From Rhodospirillales bacterium (GTDB lineage Bacteria; Pseudomonadota; Alphaproteobacteria; Rhodospirillales; Shumkoniaceae): a stretch of 64,000 nucleotides of DNA. The stretch is taken from assembly GCA_014859895.1 (NCBI GenBank), contig JACZKS010000010.1:1-64000 (forward strand), in the 5' to 3' direction. The notes below the pieces were generated by a model, which worked only from the letters and a program-made list of their open reading frames with translations, was not told where the DNA came from and made no database searches. The position numbers and the translations under genes are program-made. Of this stretch, positions 26,312 through 35,207 are shown in pieces (the stretch's first letter is position 1; each line of letters starts with the position of its first letter).

Positions 26312-27145
26312 TTACTTCCCTACGCCCGAAAACACTTGCCATTCAACAGGATCGGCGTTCTTCACAGGCGACTTGATAGCCTCCTGATGGGACAGCTCGG
26401 AAATGTTTTCAGCCGCCTTGTGCAGGAGGCTTATCAGGCTAGGCAAACGCCTCTTGCTCTGCCGGGACAGGACCGCGATGGTGCTGATGGCGGCAATCGG
26501 CCGACCCACCACATCGTAAACCGGCATGGCGATCGCGCTTGTGCCCTTCACAATGGCCTGACTGATGTGGACATAGCCTCGCTGGCGAGCCACCGCAATG
26601 CGCTCTTGCAATACGGCCTGCGGCATTTTGAAAGGAGAAAGTCTCTCCGCATTCTTCTCCAGAATGTCCGTCGCTTCTGCCTCGGGCATCCGCGATAGCA
26701 TGGCGACACTGTTGGCACTGATCCCCAAAGGACGGCGGGAACCGATCTCGATTGACAGAACCTGGATCGGATAACTGCCAATCTTGCGGTCCGCGCAGAC
26801 TGTATCCAGTCCGCTTCGCACCGTCAGGAAGACCGCGTCCCCCACTTCATCGCTTAATTCTCGCAAGGTCGGTCCCGCCAGCTCGCGAAAGCGGCGCACG
26901 CCGGTGGAGAGCCCCAGAAGGGTCAGCTCGCCACCGATAATATACCGCGCGCCGCCCCGAATACGCTCGATGAGTCCGCGCTCCTGCAGCTTTGCCAGAA
27001 TCCTATGTGCTGTCGGCTGGGTGAGCCCGGTCCTGCTGCAAATGTCCTTCAGGCGAATTCCCTGAGAGGAGGCGGCCGCAATCAGATGCAGGATATCGAA
27101 GGCCCGATCGATACTTTGCGCACCTGCCAGCCTGGTCTTTTCCAT
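26312..27145 (-). CDS. IclR-family regulator of TTT system 1 and aldolase
   Basis: A 277-residue IclR protein. The N-terminal winged helix contains [24 protein letters not shown], and the C-terminal effector domain contains [19 protein letters not shown] and [21 protein letters not shown]. It is divergent from the HpcH/HpaI aldolase and lies between the aldolase and the TTT operon. The perfect palindrome TTCCATAATATGGAA 20 bp upstream of its start recurs before tctC, so autoregulation and control of both targets are likely. The C-terminus ends 28 bp from the IS256 scar but seems complete. Confidence 0.87.
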   Translation of the reverse strand: MEKTRLAGAQSIDRAFDILHLIAAASSQGIRLKDICSRTGLTQPTAHRILAKLQERGLIERIRGGARYIIGGELTLLGLSTGVRRFRELAGPTLRELSDEVGDAVFLTVRSGLDTVCADRKIGSYPIQVLSIEIGSRRPLGISANSVAMLSRMPEAEATDILEKNAERLSPFKMPQAVLQERIAVARQRGYVHISQAIVKGTSAIAMPVYDVVGRPIAAISTIAVLSRQSKRRLPSLISLLHKAAENISELSHQEAIKSPVKNADPVEWQVFSGVGK

Positions 27146-27166
27146 GACGCATCAAACTCCATATTT

Positions 27167-27181
27167 TTCCATAATATGGAA
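27167..27181. promoter_or_regulatory. IclR-type operator between the IclR and aldolase genes
   Basis: TTCCATAATATGGAA, a perfect palindrome identical to 25979-25993. It lies 21 bp before the IclR start and 83 bp before the aldolase start, the expected place for an autoregulatory site that also controls the divergent gene. Confidence 0.72.
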
Positions 27182-27264
27182 TTTGCAATCGTTTTCAATT
27201 GCCAAATTCGCCGGGCTTGTGTCACGAAACACCCTCTATGCGCTCGCGGAATGGAGGAAGCGGC

Positions 27265-28035
27265 ATGGGTCGGGATTTGCTCAAAAACGGGTTCAAGACG
27301 GCGCTTCTGGACAAGCAGCCGATGATCGGACTCTGGTGCACGCTTGACGGCGACACGGCCACGGAAGTGGCGGCGGTGGCGGGCTACGATTGGCTGCTGT
27401 TCGATACGGAACATACCCCCAGTTCGGACCGGGATGTTCTGCGCAAGCTGCAGACCGCGGCGGCCTATCCGGTTTTTTCGGTTGTCCGCCCCAGTTCCAA
27501 CGATCGGGTTCGCATCAAACGGCTCCTCGATATCGGGGTCCAGACGCTCCTTATCCCTTACGTCGAATCGGAGGCTGAGGCGGTCTATGCGGTGGAGGCA
27601 ACGCGCTACCCGCCCGCCGGCAAACGCGGCGTGGCTGGTGCCATGCGCGCCGCGCGTTACGGCACAATCCAGGCATATCAGGCGCGTGCGGATGATGAGA
27701 TCTGCGTTCTCGTGCAGATCGAATCCCGCGCCGGGCTCGACAATCTCGAAGCTATCGCCTCCGTCGAAGGCGTTGACGGGGTCTTCGTCGGCCCGGCCGA
27801 CCTCGCTGCCAATTGCGGTCTCAAACTGCCGGAAGACAGCGCCGAACTCAGAAAGACAATCGAATCCGCGTTTGAACGAATTCATAAGGTCGGCAAACCC
27901 ATCGGCATACTCTCAACCGTTGAATCGGACGCCCGGCACTATCTCGACCTCGGCGCCACCTTCGTCGCCATTGGTGTTGATACCAGCCTGCTGATGCGCT
28001 CGAGTGCGGACTTGGCCAAAAGGTTCAAAAAATAG
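27265..28035 (+). CDS. HpcH/HpaI-family class II aldolase
   Basis: A 256-residue TIM-barrel aldolase. Family signatures are FDTEHTPSS (catalytic His region), VQIESRAGLDNLEAI (metal-binding Glu) and VFVGPADLA (metal-binding Asp). ATG 27265 is chosen because GGAGGAAGCGGC precedes it. These metal-dependent enzymes cleave 4-hydroxy-2-oxo acids to pyruvate and an aldehyde. The gene is divergent from the IclR regulator, and the shared operator ties it to TTT system 1, which probably imports its precursor. The released aldehyde could feed the acylating aldehyde dehydrogenase at 30678, though they are on opposite strands. Confidence 0.87.
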   Translation: MGRDLLKNGFKTALLDKQPMIGLWCTLDGDTATEVAAVAGYDWLLFDTEHTPSSDRDVLRKLQTAAAYPVFSVVRPSSNDRVRIKRLLDIGVQTLLIPYVESEAEAVYAVEATRYPPAGKRGVAGAMRAARYGTIQAYQARADDEICVLVQIESRAGLDNLEAIASVEGVDGVFVGPADLAANCGLKLPEDSAELRKTIESAFERIHKVGKPIGILSTVESDARHYLDLGATFVAIGVDTSLLMRSSADLAKRFKK

Positions 28036-28632
28036 GATGTAAGGCCTTTTCGCCGATCTCGGGATGCTCAGCCACATGGCTGCATCGAGCCGGATTGCGC
28101 CTTGGGTGGGAAGCAGGCTTTGGCTGCGAGTTGAACGAATGGCCGAAGTGACCAGGACACGATCATTCGACCGACAGCAAGACGGCCGCCTTCGCTAAGG
28201 CCGGCTTCAGCACCGCCACCCGCTGCCGTATCGAGGCCGATCCTCGGCTTCCCTCTGCCAACCGGACGCCGCGATCACGGCGACGGCGCGACGGACGACC
28301 ACGATCAGCATGGTCAACCCCGGTTACAACATCAAACGTCTGGTCTTCCCCGAAAGCGCCGCACCGGTACGAGCCGAGCCCGTGAACAAAGGGCGCGGCG
28401 CCCTACTCGTGCTCCGTTCGAACCACCGGAAAGCCATCACGCCAGCGTGCGCCGAGGGCGGCGGCGAGGATGTATGCCCAGACGGCGCGCAAGAACGGCT
28501 TATCCGACCTCATCCCCGGTTTGAACCACAACCCCACTCCCGGAGCCTTCCCAGTGCGATTTTGCTAACCGGCTCTCACAGAAGCAGCACCGTCAGCGCG
28601 ATTACCCTCCCGGTACAAACGGACCACAGGTT
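28036..28632. other. gene-poor stretch with insertion-sequence debris
   Basis: About 600 bp with no intact gene. An IS21 istA remnant at 28179-28300 is the only recognisable piece. The remainder has short broken frames on both strands and no clear terminator for the aldolase or for buk. It looks like a junction left by past insertions. Confidence 0.5.
28179..28300 (+). mobile_element. IS21-family IstA N-terminal remnant
   Basis: A frame of about 40 codons reads KTAAFAKAGFSTATRCRIEA followed by DPRLPSANRTPRSRRRRDG. This resembles the helix-turn-helix and Arg-rich region near the start of IS21-family IstA proteins (AGxSxATxYRIExDPRLPS...RGRRRPD). Nothing before or after continues the gene. Confidence 0.5.
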
Positions 28633-29712
28633 TCATGGTGCAATGAACTCGCGTGCGCCTTCCTCGCCCCTCAATACGCGCAGCGCTCCCAGCGCCAGGG
28701 ACTCCAATTCGTTTTCACCCGGAACGACAATGACCGGCGCGATGAATTCGACTCTTCCCTTGATCATTCCCATCATCATGTCCGAATGGGCGATGGCGCC
28801 GGTGAGGATGATCGCATCCACCCGTCCGCTGACGACGGTCGCCATCTCTCCTATCCCTTTCGCCACCTGGTAAGCCATGGCCTGATATACCTCGGCGGCA
28901 TATGCATCGCCGTCCTTGATTCTCCTTTCCACGTCACGCGCGTCGTTCGTGCCGAGATAGGCGACTAGCCCACCGCTCCCCCGCATCCGCCTGGTCGCGG
29001 ATTTCCTGTCGTGTGCCCCGGAAAAACACATGTCGACCAATTGCCGGCAAGGAACCCGCCCGGCTCGCTCCGGCGAGAACGGCCCTTCTTCGTCCGTCAG
29101 CACATCGATCATCCGACCGCCACTGACAACCGACATCGTGATTCCGCCACCCATGTGGCAGGCCACGATATTCACTTCGTCCAGTCCTTTACCCAGCTTC
29201 TCCGCGATCTTGCGCGAAACAGCCCGCATGTTCAGGACATGACACGACGCCCGCCTGGTGAGCTCCGGAACGCCGGAAAACCGGGCGATCTCCTCCAACT
29301 CATCGACGACGACCGCGTCGTATATATAGGATGGGATGTGCAGGGGGTGGGCGATGCTATAGGCGATGATCGCCCCCAAGTTCGATGCATGCTCGTCGAT
29401 CGGCCGATACCTCAAAAAATCGACCATCTCCTGGGTCACCCGATAGGCGCCGCGTTTCAAGGGGGGGAGTTTTCCGCCCCGCCCGGCCACCGCCGAAAGG
29501 CTTTCCAACGGAAATTTCTGCTCGCCCAGACATTCGAGGATGGCGGAACGGCGCATGTCGAACTGATCGACCATGGACTTGTACTTCGCCAATTCCTCCG
29601 CCGCGTTTTCGATCGTGTTTCGAAAAATCTCGCTCTCGTTTTCGTACACGGCGATCTTCGTGGACGTCGATCCCGGATTTATTGAAAGGATCCTATAGGC
29701 GTCTTTGGACAC
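28633..29712 (-). CDS. buk: butyrate kinase (acetokinase family)
   Basis: A 359-residue kinase. It begins with the ATP/phosphate motif ILSINPGSTSTKIAVYE and has CHMGGGITMSVV, GPFSPERAGRVP and LTGAIAHSDMMM, all typical of Buk rather than AckA. GTG 29712 is preferred to an upstream in-frame ATG at 29772 because AGGGG precedes it and the length then equals that of known Buk proteins; the upstream start would overlap ptb. It converts an acyl phosphate and ADP to acid and ATP. It is the last gene of an operon with ptb and an acylating aldehyde dehydrogenase. The chain length used is unknown. Confidence 0.88.
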   Translation of the reverse strand: MSKDAYRILSINPGSTSTKIAVYENESEIFRNTIENAAEELAKYKSMVDQFDMRRSAILECLGEQKFPLESLSAVAGRGGKLPPLKRGAYRVTQEMVDFLRYRPIDEHASNLGAIIAYSIAHPLHIPSYIYDAVVVDELEEIARFSGVPELTRRASCHVLNMRAVSRKIAEKLGKGLDEVNIVACHMGGGITMSVVSGGRMIDVLTDEEGPFSPERAGRVPCRQLVDMCFSGAHDRKSATRRMRGSGGLVAYLGTNDARDVERRIKDGDAYAAEVYQAMAYQVAKGIGEMATVVSGRVDAIILTGAIAHSDMMMGMIKGRVEFIAPVIVVPGENELESLALGALRVLRGEEGAREFIAP

Positions 29713-29756
29713 TATTCGGCCCCTGTCTTCATATACTTGGTCTAAGAGAAAGTGTT

Positions 29757-30668
29757 TTATTGCCTGGCACACGCCGCGGCGGCCAGAACGATGGGCAGAT
29801 ACTTCGCCGCCACTTCAGCCGCCCGCGACGTCAACACCAAAGGAACTTTGCCGCCGACGACGATCCCAGCGGTCGTCGCCTTCGCGGAATATCGAAGCGC
29901 CTTCAGCAGCGTGTTGCCGACGGACAGATTCGGAACCACCAACAGGTCCGCGTCCCCGGCGACCGCACTGTCGATTTCCTTCACTTCGGCCGCTTCGCGG
30001 TCCATGGCCAGATCGTAGGACAGTGGACCGTCGACGATGCATCCCGGCAGCTCGCCTTGCCTGTTCATCACCTTCAGGGCGTCTGCGTCCACGGTCTCCT
30101 GAATTTTCGGATTCACCTGCTCGACTGGCGCCAGCACGGCGACTTTTGGCTCGACAAACCCCATGCTGTGCATGGCATCGACCGCGTTGATCACGATCTC
30201 CTTTTTCTGCGGCAAATCCGGGTAGATGTTGAGCGCCGCGTCGGTCAAACCGATCAGCTTGTGATAGTTCGGGATCTGAACGATGCTCAGATGAGACAAC
30301 TGTCGCTCGGTGCGAAAGTTGCTTTCCTCGCGCATGAGGACCTTCATCATCTCGCCCGTCTGCAACAGCCCCTTCAGCAGAAAATGGGCTTCGCCCTTCT
30401 TTATCAATTCAGCGGCAGTACCGACGACGTCCACATTCGATGAAGCGTGGATTATCGCGTTCGCGAACTTCTCGGGCAACAGATCGAGCTGTTGCTCGAT
30501 CTTCTTGCCGTCGCCGATCAGCACCGCGTCCACGATTCCGGCGTTGACCGCCCGTCCCACGGCCTCCAGCGTATGAGCGTCTTCGGCAGCCATCACCGCC
30601 ACCGTCTTCTTCCGATCGCCGGCGCCACCAATTCCTGCAAACAATTCGTCGAAACTCGTGTAGACCAT
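29757..30668 (-). CDS. ptb: phosphate butyryltransferase
   Basis: A 303-residue member of the phosphate acetyl/butyryltransferase family. It has the Ptb-type middle (HFLLKGLLQTGEMMKVLM), GLTDAALNIYPDL and the C-terminal VPNLSVGNTLLKAL with VVGGKVPLVLTSRA. ATG 30668 follows GGGTGAGGGGGACGA. It transfers an acyl group from CoA to phosphate, giving the substrate of Buk encoded 44 bp downstream. Together with the acylating dehydrogenase 9 bp upstream it makes an ATP-yielding aldehyde-to-acid route. Confidence 0.9.
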   Translation of the reverse strand: MVYTSFDELFAGIGGAGDRKKTVAVMAAEDAHTLEAVGRAVNAGIVDAVLIGDGKKIEQQLDLLPEKFANAIIHASSNVDVVGTAAELIKKGEAHFLLKGLLQTGEMMKVLMREESNFRTERQLSHLSIVQIPNYHKLIGLTDAALNIYPDLPQKKEIVINAVDAMHSMGFVEPKVAVLAPVEQVNPKIQETVDADALKVMNRQGELPGCIVDGPLSYDLAMDREAAEVKEIDSAVAGDADLLVVPNLSVGNTLLKALRYSAKATTAGIVVGGKVPLVLTSRAAEVAAKYLPIVLAAAACARQ

Positions 30669-30677
30669 TCGTCCCCC

Positions 30678-32042
30678 TCACCCCCATACTTCGCGGTCGG
30701 TCGGGATCCGCTTGCCGGGCATCGCCGCCGCGACGCGACTGATGTTCACCAAGTGATTCCACCACAAGTTTTCGCTGATCGAGTTGTTTCCCCAAGAACC
30801 ACACCCCAGCGTCGCCGCCGGATTCAGGGCGTTATCGAAGCTGCCGCCGAGACCAGACGACCCGATCATGTTCACCCCGATACGCGACACCGGCAGTCGC
30901 TCCGCCGCATACAGGATGTGCTGTCTGTTATTGGAATGAACGACTGCACTGTGTCCCATGCCCTCGTGAAGAAGGTTCTTACCGGCGATATCGACTGCCT
31001 CTTCCCACGTGTCGTACCGGTAGATCGCCAGTACCGGGCACAGCTTTTCCTTCGACAAGGGTTCTTCCTGACCGCTTCCGGAAATCGCGACCAGCAAGAA
31101 CTTCGTATTCTTCGGCACCTCGATGCCGGCCATCTTCGCGATCGCGACGGACGAAGCGCCCACGACATCCTTGTTTATGACCCCTTCGCCGAACATCGCC
31201 GTTCTTAGAGCGTCCACCTCCGCCGGCTTCTCGACGTAATAGGCGCCCATGTCCTTGAACGCCGAAACCAGCGCGTCATAGATCGTCACGGGGCAGATGG
31301 CGCTCTGCTCGCACGTACACAGGATTCCGTTGTCGTAGGTCCTTCCGCGCACAATTTTCGGCGCGACGTCCTCCACCGAGACGTCATCATCGACGATGCA
31401 TTGCACGTTGCCGGCGCCGACCCCAAACGCGGGTTTGCCGCTGCTGTATGCCGCCTTCACCATTCCCGGCCCACCGGTGGAAATGCACGCGTCACACAGC
31501 TGCATCACCAGGCCGGAAATCTCCATCGTCGGCTCCGGGGTGATCTGTATCAGATCGGCCGGCGCACCGGCTTCCACCAATGCCTGCCGCATCAAATCGA
31601 CGGTCACGTTACCCGTCTTCTTTGCTCTCGGGTGCGGGCAAACGACGATCGCATTTCCGCCCTTCAATGCGATCATCGCGTTGTGCATCGGAGTGATCGT
31701 CGGATTCGTCGTCGGAGAAATGGCGCCGATGACGCCGATCGGCTTGGCGATCTCGACCAGCCCCTCGTCCTCGATCGTGCGGACAACGCCTCGGCTGTTC
31801 ACGCCCTTGAGTTTGTTCCAGACGGCTTTTGCCTTGCCCTGGTTCTTGACGATCTTGTCTTCATACTTGCCCATTCCGGTTTCATCGACCGCCAGGCGGG
31901 CGAGCATGTCGCCGTTGTCGTAGACAGCTTTTCCTATGGCGCGAACGGCGGCGTCCACCGACTGCTGCGAATAGCCCTCGAATATGCGCTGAGCGTCCCG
32001 CGCCTTGTTGATCACGCCCAATACGTATTCCTTCGGTTCCAC
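30678..32042 (-). CDS. CoA-acylating aldehyde dehydrogenase (EutE/PduP/SauS-like)
   Basis: A 454-residue aldehyde dehydrogenase of the CoA-acylating type. It has PIGVIGAISPTTNPTITPMH (cofactor-binding loop), ISTGGPGMVKAAYSSGKP, the GAGNVQCIVDDD segment and the catalytic Cys in GILCTCEQS, matching the ICASEQ motif of AdhE/EutE. GTG 32042 follows GAGGAGACGGGGTC. It oxidises an aldehyde with NAD(P)+ and CoA to acyl-CoA. The next two genes (ptb, buk) drain acyl-CoA to acid and ATP. No microcompartment shell genes or encapsulation tail are seen. Some relatives use sulfoacetaldehyde, so the substrate is open. Confidence 0.88.
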   Translation of the reverse strand: MEPKEYVLGVINKARDAQRIFEGYSQQSVDAAVRAIGKAVYDNGDMLARLAVDETGMGKYEDKIVKNQGKAKAVWNKLKGVNSRGVVRTIEDEGLVEIAKPIGVIGAISPTTNPTITPMHNAMIALKGGNAIVVCPHPRAKKTGNVTVDLMRQALVEAGAPADLIQITPEPTMEISGLVMQLCDACISTGGPGMVKAAYSSGKPAFGVGAGNVQCIVDDDVSVEDVAPKIVRGRTYDNGILCTCEQSAICPVTIYDALVSAFKDMGAYYVEKPAEVDALRTAMFGEGVINKDVVGASSVAIAKMAGIEVPKNTKFLLVAISGSGQEEPLSKEKLCPVLAIYRYDTWEEAVDIAGKNLLHEGMGHSAVVHSNNRQHILYAAERLPVSRIGVNMIGSSGLGGSFDNALNPAATLGCGSWGNNSISENLWWNHLVNISRVAAAMPGKRIPTDREVWG

Positions 32043-32090
32043 GACCCCGTCTCCTCTTTTAACTACCGGTTCATTTGAGAGGTGTGCGGC

Positions 32091-34085
32091 CTAAATATTT
32101 CTGGCCACTTCAAAGGCGTCCCAAATCGCGTACATTATGTTCGACACCTTTCTCGCATCGCCCACTTGGTAAATTTCCTCGACGTCGTACAGCAATGCGT
32201 CGTACAGAGAAGTATTCGCGTCATAGCCCACCGCGATTATTACCGAGTCTGTCGCAATCTTCTCCTCGGCGCCGTTCTTCGTCACGACCAGGCTCTGCCC
32301 GTCGAGTCGAACGGCCTTTGTGCCAGTGCGGATTTCGACATGATGGAAGCGCAAGAGGTCGGCCAGCATTTCCCGGTTGGCGTAACATAGCGGACCGGCG
32401 AGACTCAGGATCTCGTCTAGCGCCTCGACGACCACCACTTTCTTGCCTTGCCTCACGAGCATTAACGCCGTTTCGCACCCGACGAGGCCGCCGCCAATAA
32501 TCACGGTGGTGTTTCCGGCGTTCTTTTCGCCGGTCAGGACGTCCGCCGCGAGATAAACTCGTTCGTCATTTCCCAGACTGAACTTCCTGGGTTTGGAACC
32601 GGTTGCGATGATGACCGAGTCGGCTTCGGCTGTCCGGACCATTTCCGGTGTCACCTCGGTGAGATAACTCACCTTGACGTCCAGCTCCGCCAACTCCTGT
32701 ATATACCAGTCGGCTAAGGCCAAATCGTCTTCCTTGAAATCCGGCGCGCCGCCCGGAATCAGATTTCCGCCCAGCCGTCCGCTCTTCTCGAAGAGCTGCA
32801 CCTCGTGACCACGCAGCGCCAGCACGCGGGCGCTTTCACACCCCGCGACCCCGCCGCCTATCACCATCACCCTCTTCTTCTTCGCCGCGGGGGTCAGCGC
32901 GTATTCCCGCTCTCTGCCGGCACTCGGATTGACGGCACACGAGATTGTTAAGTATGCCTTCAGTCTGCCCATGCATGCCTCGTGGCAGGACAGGCACGGG
33001 CGAACCTTCTTGTGCTTTCCGACCCTGATCTTGTTGACGATCTGCGCATCGGCCAGCAAAGGCCGGCCGAGCCCAATCATGTCGGTCTGGCCCTTTTCGA
33101 TCGCCGCGCTGGCCAGTTCCGGATTGTCCATCCGGCCAGCTGTAATGACCGGGATGCCGACAACCTTCTTGACCTCTGCATTGAATGGCAGCGCCAATCC
33201 TTTTTCCTGGTACATCGGCGGGTGGCTCCAGTACCAGGAGTCGTAACTACCGACGTCCGAGTCCAGAGCATCGTACCCTGCCTTCTCCAGCAGCTTCGCC
33301 ACCTCCAGTCCTTCGGGTAAATCGCGTCCCAGTTCGGTGAATTCCTCCCCTGGCACGACGCCATGCCCGAGTTCCTTGATGAAACTCTTGGGGCTATACC
33401 GCATCACCACCGGGAAGTCATTTCCGCAAGCGTTTTTAATACCTTGAACGATCTCAACCGCCATCCGAATCCTATTTTCCAGGCTCCCGCCATATTCGTC
33501 CGTGCGATTGTTGAACAGTTCCGTTGCAAACTGGTCGATCAGATATCCTTCGTGCATGGCATGGATTTCCACCCCGTCGAATCCGGAGCGTTTGGCCACA
33601 CCGGCGGCATCAATGATCTTCGCGATGATCCTCTTGACCTCGTCCGTACTCAGCTCGCGGCACATCATTCCATCGATCCACCGATGCGGTATGACCGATG
33701 GTCCAACGGGCAGATCGCCGGGATTGACGCGGCTCGACACGCGTCCAAAGCCCGCCGAAATCTGCAAGAAAATTCTCGCATTGTAGGCGTGCACCCGTTC
33801 GGTGAGCGTTCTTGCCATCCGTATGAAGAGCATCGGATTGTCGGTCGGACAGGGCATGGCTCCCTTCGTGTGTTTTTCCACTTCATTTTCCACGAAGTTC
33901 ATGCCGGTAATAATCAGACCAACGCCGCCCCTGGCGCGTTCCACGTAAAAGTCGATTCCACGTTCCGTGAACGCGCCGTCGCTGTCGCACAATCCGGCAG
34001 GCCCCATCGGCGCCATGACAAAGCGATTCTTGATGAGGCACTGCCCGACTGTGATTGGATCAAACAACGTTTCAAAACGACTCAT
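32091..34085 (-). CDS. 2-enoate reductase / 2,4-dienoyl-CoA reductase-like iron-sulfur flavoenzyme
   Basis: A 664-residue two-part flavoenzyme. Residues 1-360 are an Old-Yellow-Enzyme barrel binding FMN (FVMAPMG, DGVEIHAMHEGYLIDQF, GLGRPLLAD). A CLSCHEAC cluster with a further Cys 12 residues on binds a 4Fe-4S centre. Residues 390-650 have two dinucleotide-binding motifs (VMVIGGGVAGCESARV and TVIIGGGLVGCETALM). This is the layout of FadH, BaiCD and clostridial 2-enoate reductases. ATG 34085 overlaps the stop of a truncated MFS gene by ATGA. In this operon it probably reduces an unsaturated acid, enal or enoyl-CoA before the acyl-CoA/ATP steps. Confidence 0.85.
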   Translation of the reverse strand: MSRFETLFDPITVGQCLIKNRFVMAPMGPAGLCDSDGAFTERGIDFYVERARGGVGLIITGMNFVENEVEKHTKGAMPCPTDNPMLFIRMARTLTERVHAYNARIFLQISAGFGRVSSRVNPGDLPVGPSVIPHRWIDGMMCRELSTDEVKRIIAKIIDAAGVAKRSGFDGVEIHAMHEGYLIDQFATELFNNRTDEYGGSLENRIRMAVEIVQGIKNACGNDFPVVMRYSPKSFIKELGHGVVPGEEFTELGRDLPEGLEVAKLLEKAGYDALDSDVGSYDSWYWSHPPMYQEKGLALPFNAEVKKVVGIPVITAGRMDNPELASAAIEKGQTDMIGLGRPLLADAQIVNKIRVGKHKKVRPCLSCHEACMGRLKAYLTISCAVNPSAGREREYALTPAAKKKRVMVIGGGVAGCESARVLALRGHEVQLFEKSGRLGGNLIPGGAPDFKEDDLALADWYIQELAELDVKVSYLTEVTPEMVRTAEADSVIIATGSKPRKFSLGNDERVYLAADVLTGEKNAGNTTVIIGGGLVGCETALMLVRQGKKVVVVEALDEILSLAGPLCYANREMLADLLRFHHVEIRTGTKAVRLDGQSLVVTKNGAEEKIATDSVIIAVGYDANTSLYDALLYDVEEIYQVGDARKVSNIMYAIWDAFEVARNI

Positions 34086-34315
34086 CGTGGCCAGCTATTC
34101 CCCCCTGTAAATTTTGCTTGTACACAAAGTCCGAACTTTCGAAGCGTCAACGTCACGGCACAGATCAAACCCGGCACCGCAAAGCCGACCAAGTTCATCA
34201 ATCCGCCGGTGTAATGTCCGGTCAGACCAATCAGATATCCGATGATCGTCGGCATCAACGAACCCACACCGACGCATATTCCGTTCAGCAATCCTGAACC
34301 GGCGCCAACCGCCAG
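34082..34315 (-). pseudogene. MFS transporter, C-terminal remnant
   Basis: About 77 codons, open from the amidohydrolase stop codon and ending TGA 34084-34082. They encode two hydrophobic segments with the pattern GICVGVGSLMPTIIGYLIGL then NLVGFAVPGLICAVTLTL, matching the last helices of major-facilitator anion:cation symporters. No start or N-terminal ten helices exist; the frame ends at the neighbouring stop codon. Its ATGA overlap with the flavoenzyme gene shows it was once an upstream member of that operon. Confidence 0.65.
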
Positions 34316-35191
34316 CTACTCGGTGAATCCGAACAGCTTCGCCGGGTTCGTGACCAGGATGCGCTGGCGTTCCTCGGCGTCCGGAGCGTAGCGATAGAGG
34401 AGCTCCAGCAATTCGGCGTCGTTGGGTGGCTGCACCACCGAAACGGGATGTGGCCAGTCGCTGCCCCAGATGCACCGGTCCGGCGCGGCTTCGATGTAGG
34501 CGCGGGCGATGGGGATCACGTCGTCCCAGGGGTAGCCCGCTTTCGAGGTCTTCTCGCCGAGCGAAAGCATGACCCAGAAGTTGCCCTTGGACAGCAGCTC
34601 CAGCATTTTGCGCAGGCTGGGATCGTCCCGGCCGCGTATGGGATCCGGCCGGCCCATGTGATCGATCACGACCGGGACGTCGAGCGACTCGAATTTGGCG
34701 GCGCTGCCGGCAATCCCGTCCTTCTCCGGCTGGATTTTCACGTACCAGCCCAACTCCCGTATCCGCGCGATGGCGCGCGCAAAGTCGGCGTCGCTGAGAA
34801 CTGCCCCCAGGGCCTGCCGGAAGCTGAACCGCGCACCCCGCACGCCGGCCGCATGCAGTTTCTCGATATAGGAATCGGTCGCTTCCGCGAACACCAGCGC
34901 GTTCGCACAACCGCGATAGTTCGGCCCCATCGCCGCGAGTGCATCGAGAACCACCGCGTGATCGGCGCCATAGGTCGTCGTCTGCACGATCACGCCGCGC
35001 TCGATGCCCAGCGCCTTGTGGACGCGAAGCGCCGCCTCCCACGTTGCCGTCGGCATCTGGTAAGCCGCACCCGGCCGCACCGGATACTTGGACAGCGGGC
35101 CGAGCACGTGAAATTGGCTGTCACACGTGTGCGCAGGCGGCAACGCCGACGGCTGACGCGGGTTCGGATCGAAAGCCATATAGTCGGGCAT
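34316..35191 (-). CDS. amidohydrolase (2-pyrone-4,6-dicarboxylate lactonase-like)
   Basis: A 291-residue amidohydrolase_2 TIM barrel. It has HTCDSQFHVLG (the HxH-type metal or substrate site), RGARFSFRQALG, VVIDHMGRPDP and CIWGSDWPHP with the catalytic Asp; this spacing matches LigI-type lactonases. It is the last complete gene in a run with RidA, a hydratase and an FAH-family hydrolase, so hydrolysis of a lactone or cyclic intermediate in ring-derived acid catabolism is likely. Its stop codon abuts the MFS remnant with no spacer, marking a recombination joint. Confidence 0.82.
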   Translation of the reverse strand: MPDYMAFDPNPRQPSALPPAHTCDSQFHVLGPLSKYPVRPGAAYQMPTATWEAALRVHKALGIERGVIVQTTTYGADHAVVLDALAAMGPNYRGCANALVFAEATDSYIEKLHAAGVRGARFSFRQALGAVLSDADFARAIARIRELGWYVKIQPEKDGIAGSAAKFESLDVPVVIDHMGRPDPIRGRDDPSLRKMLELLSKGNFWVMLSLGEKTSKAGYPWDDVIPIARAYIEAAPDRCIWGSDWPHPVSVVQPPNDAELLELLYRYAPDAEERQRILVTNPAKLFGFTE

Positions 35192-35207
35192 GATTTTTTA
35201 CCTCTTC

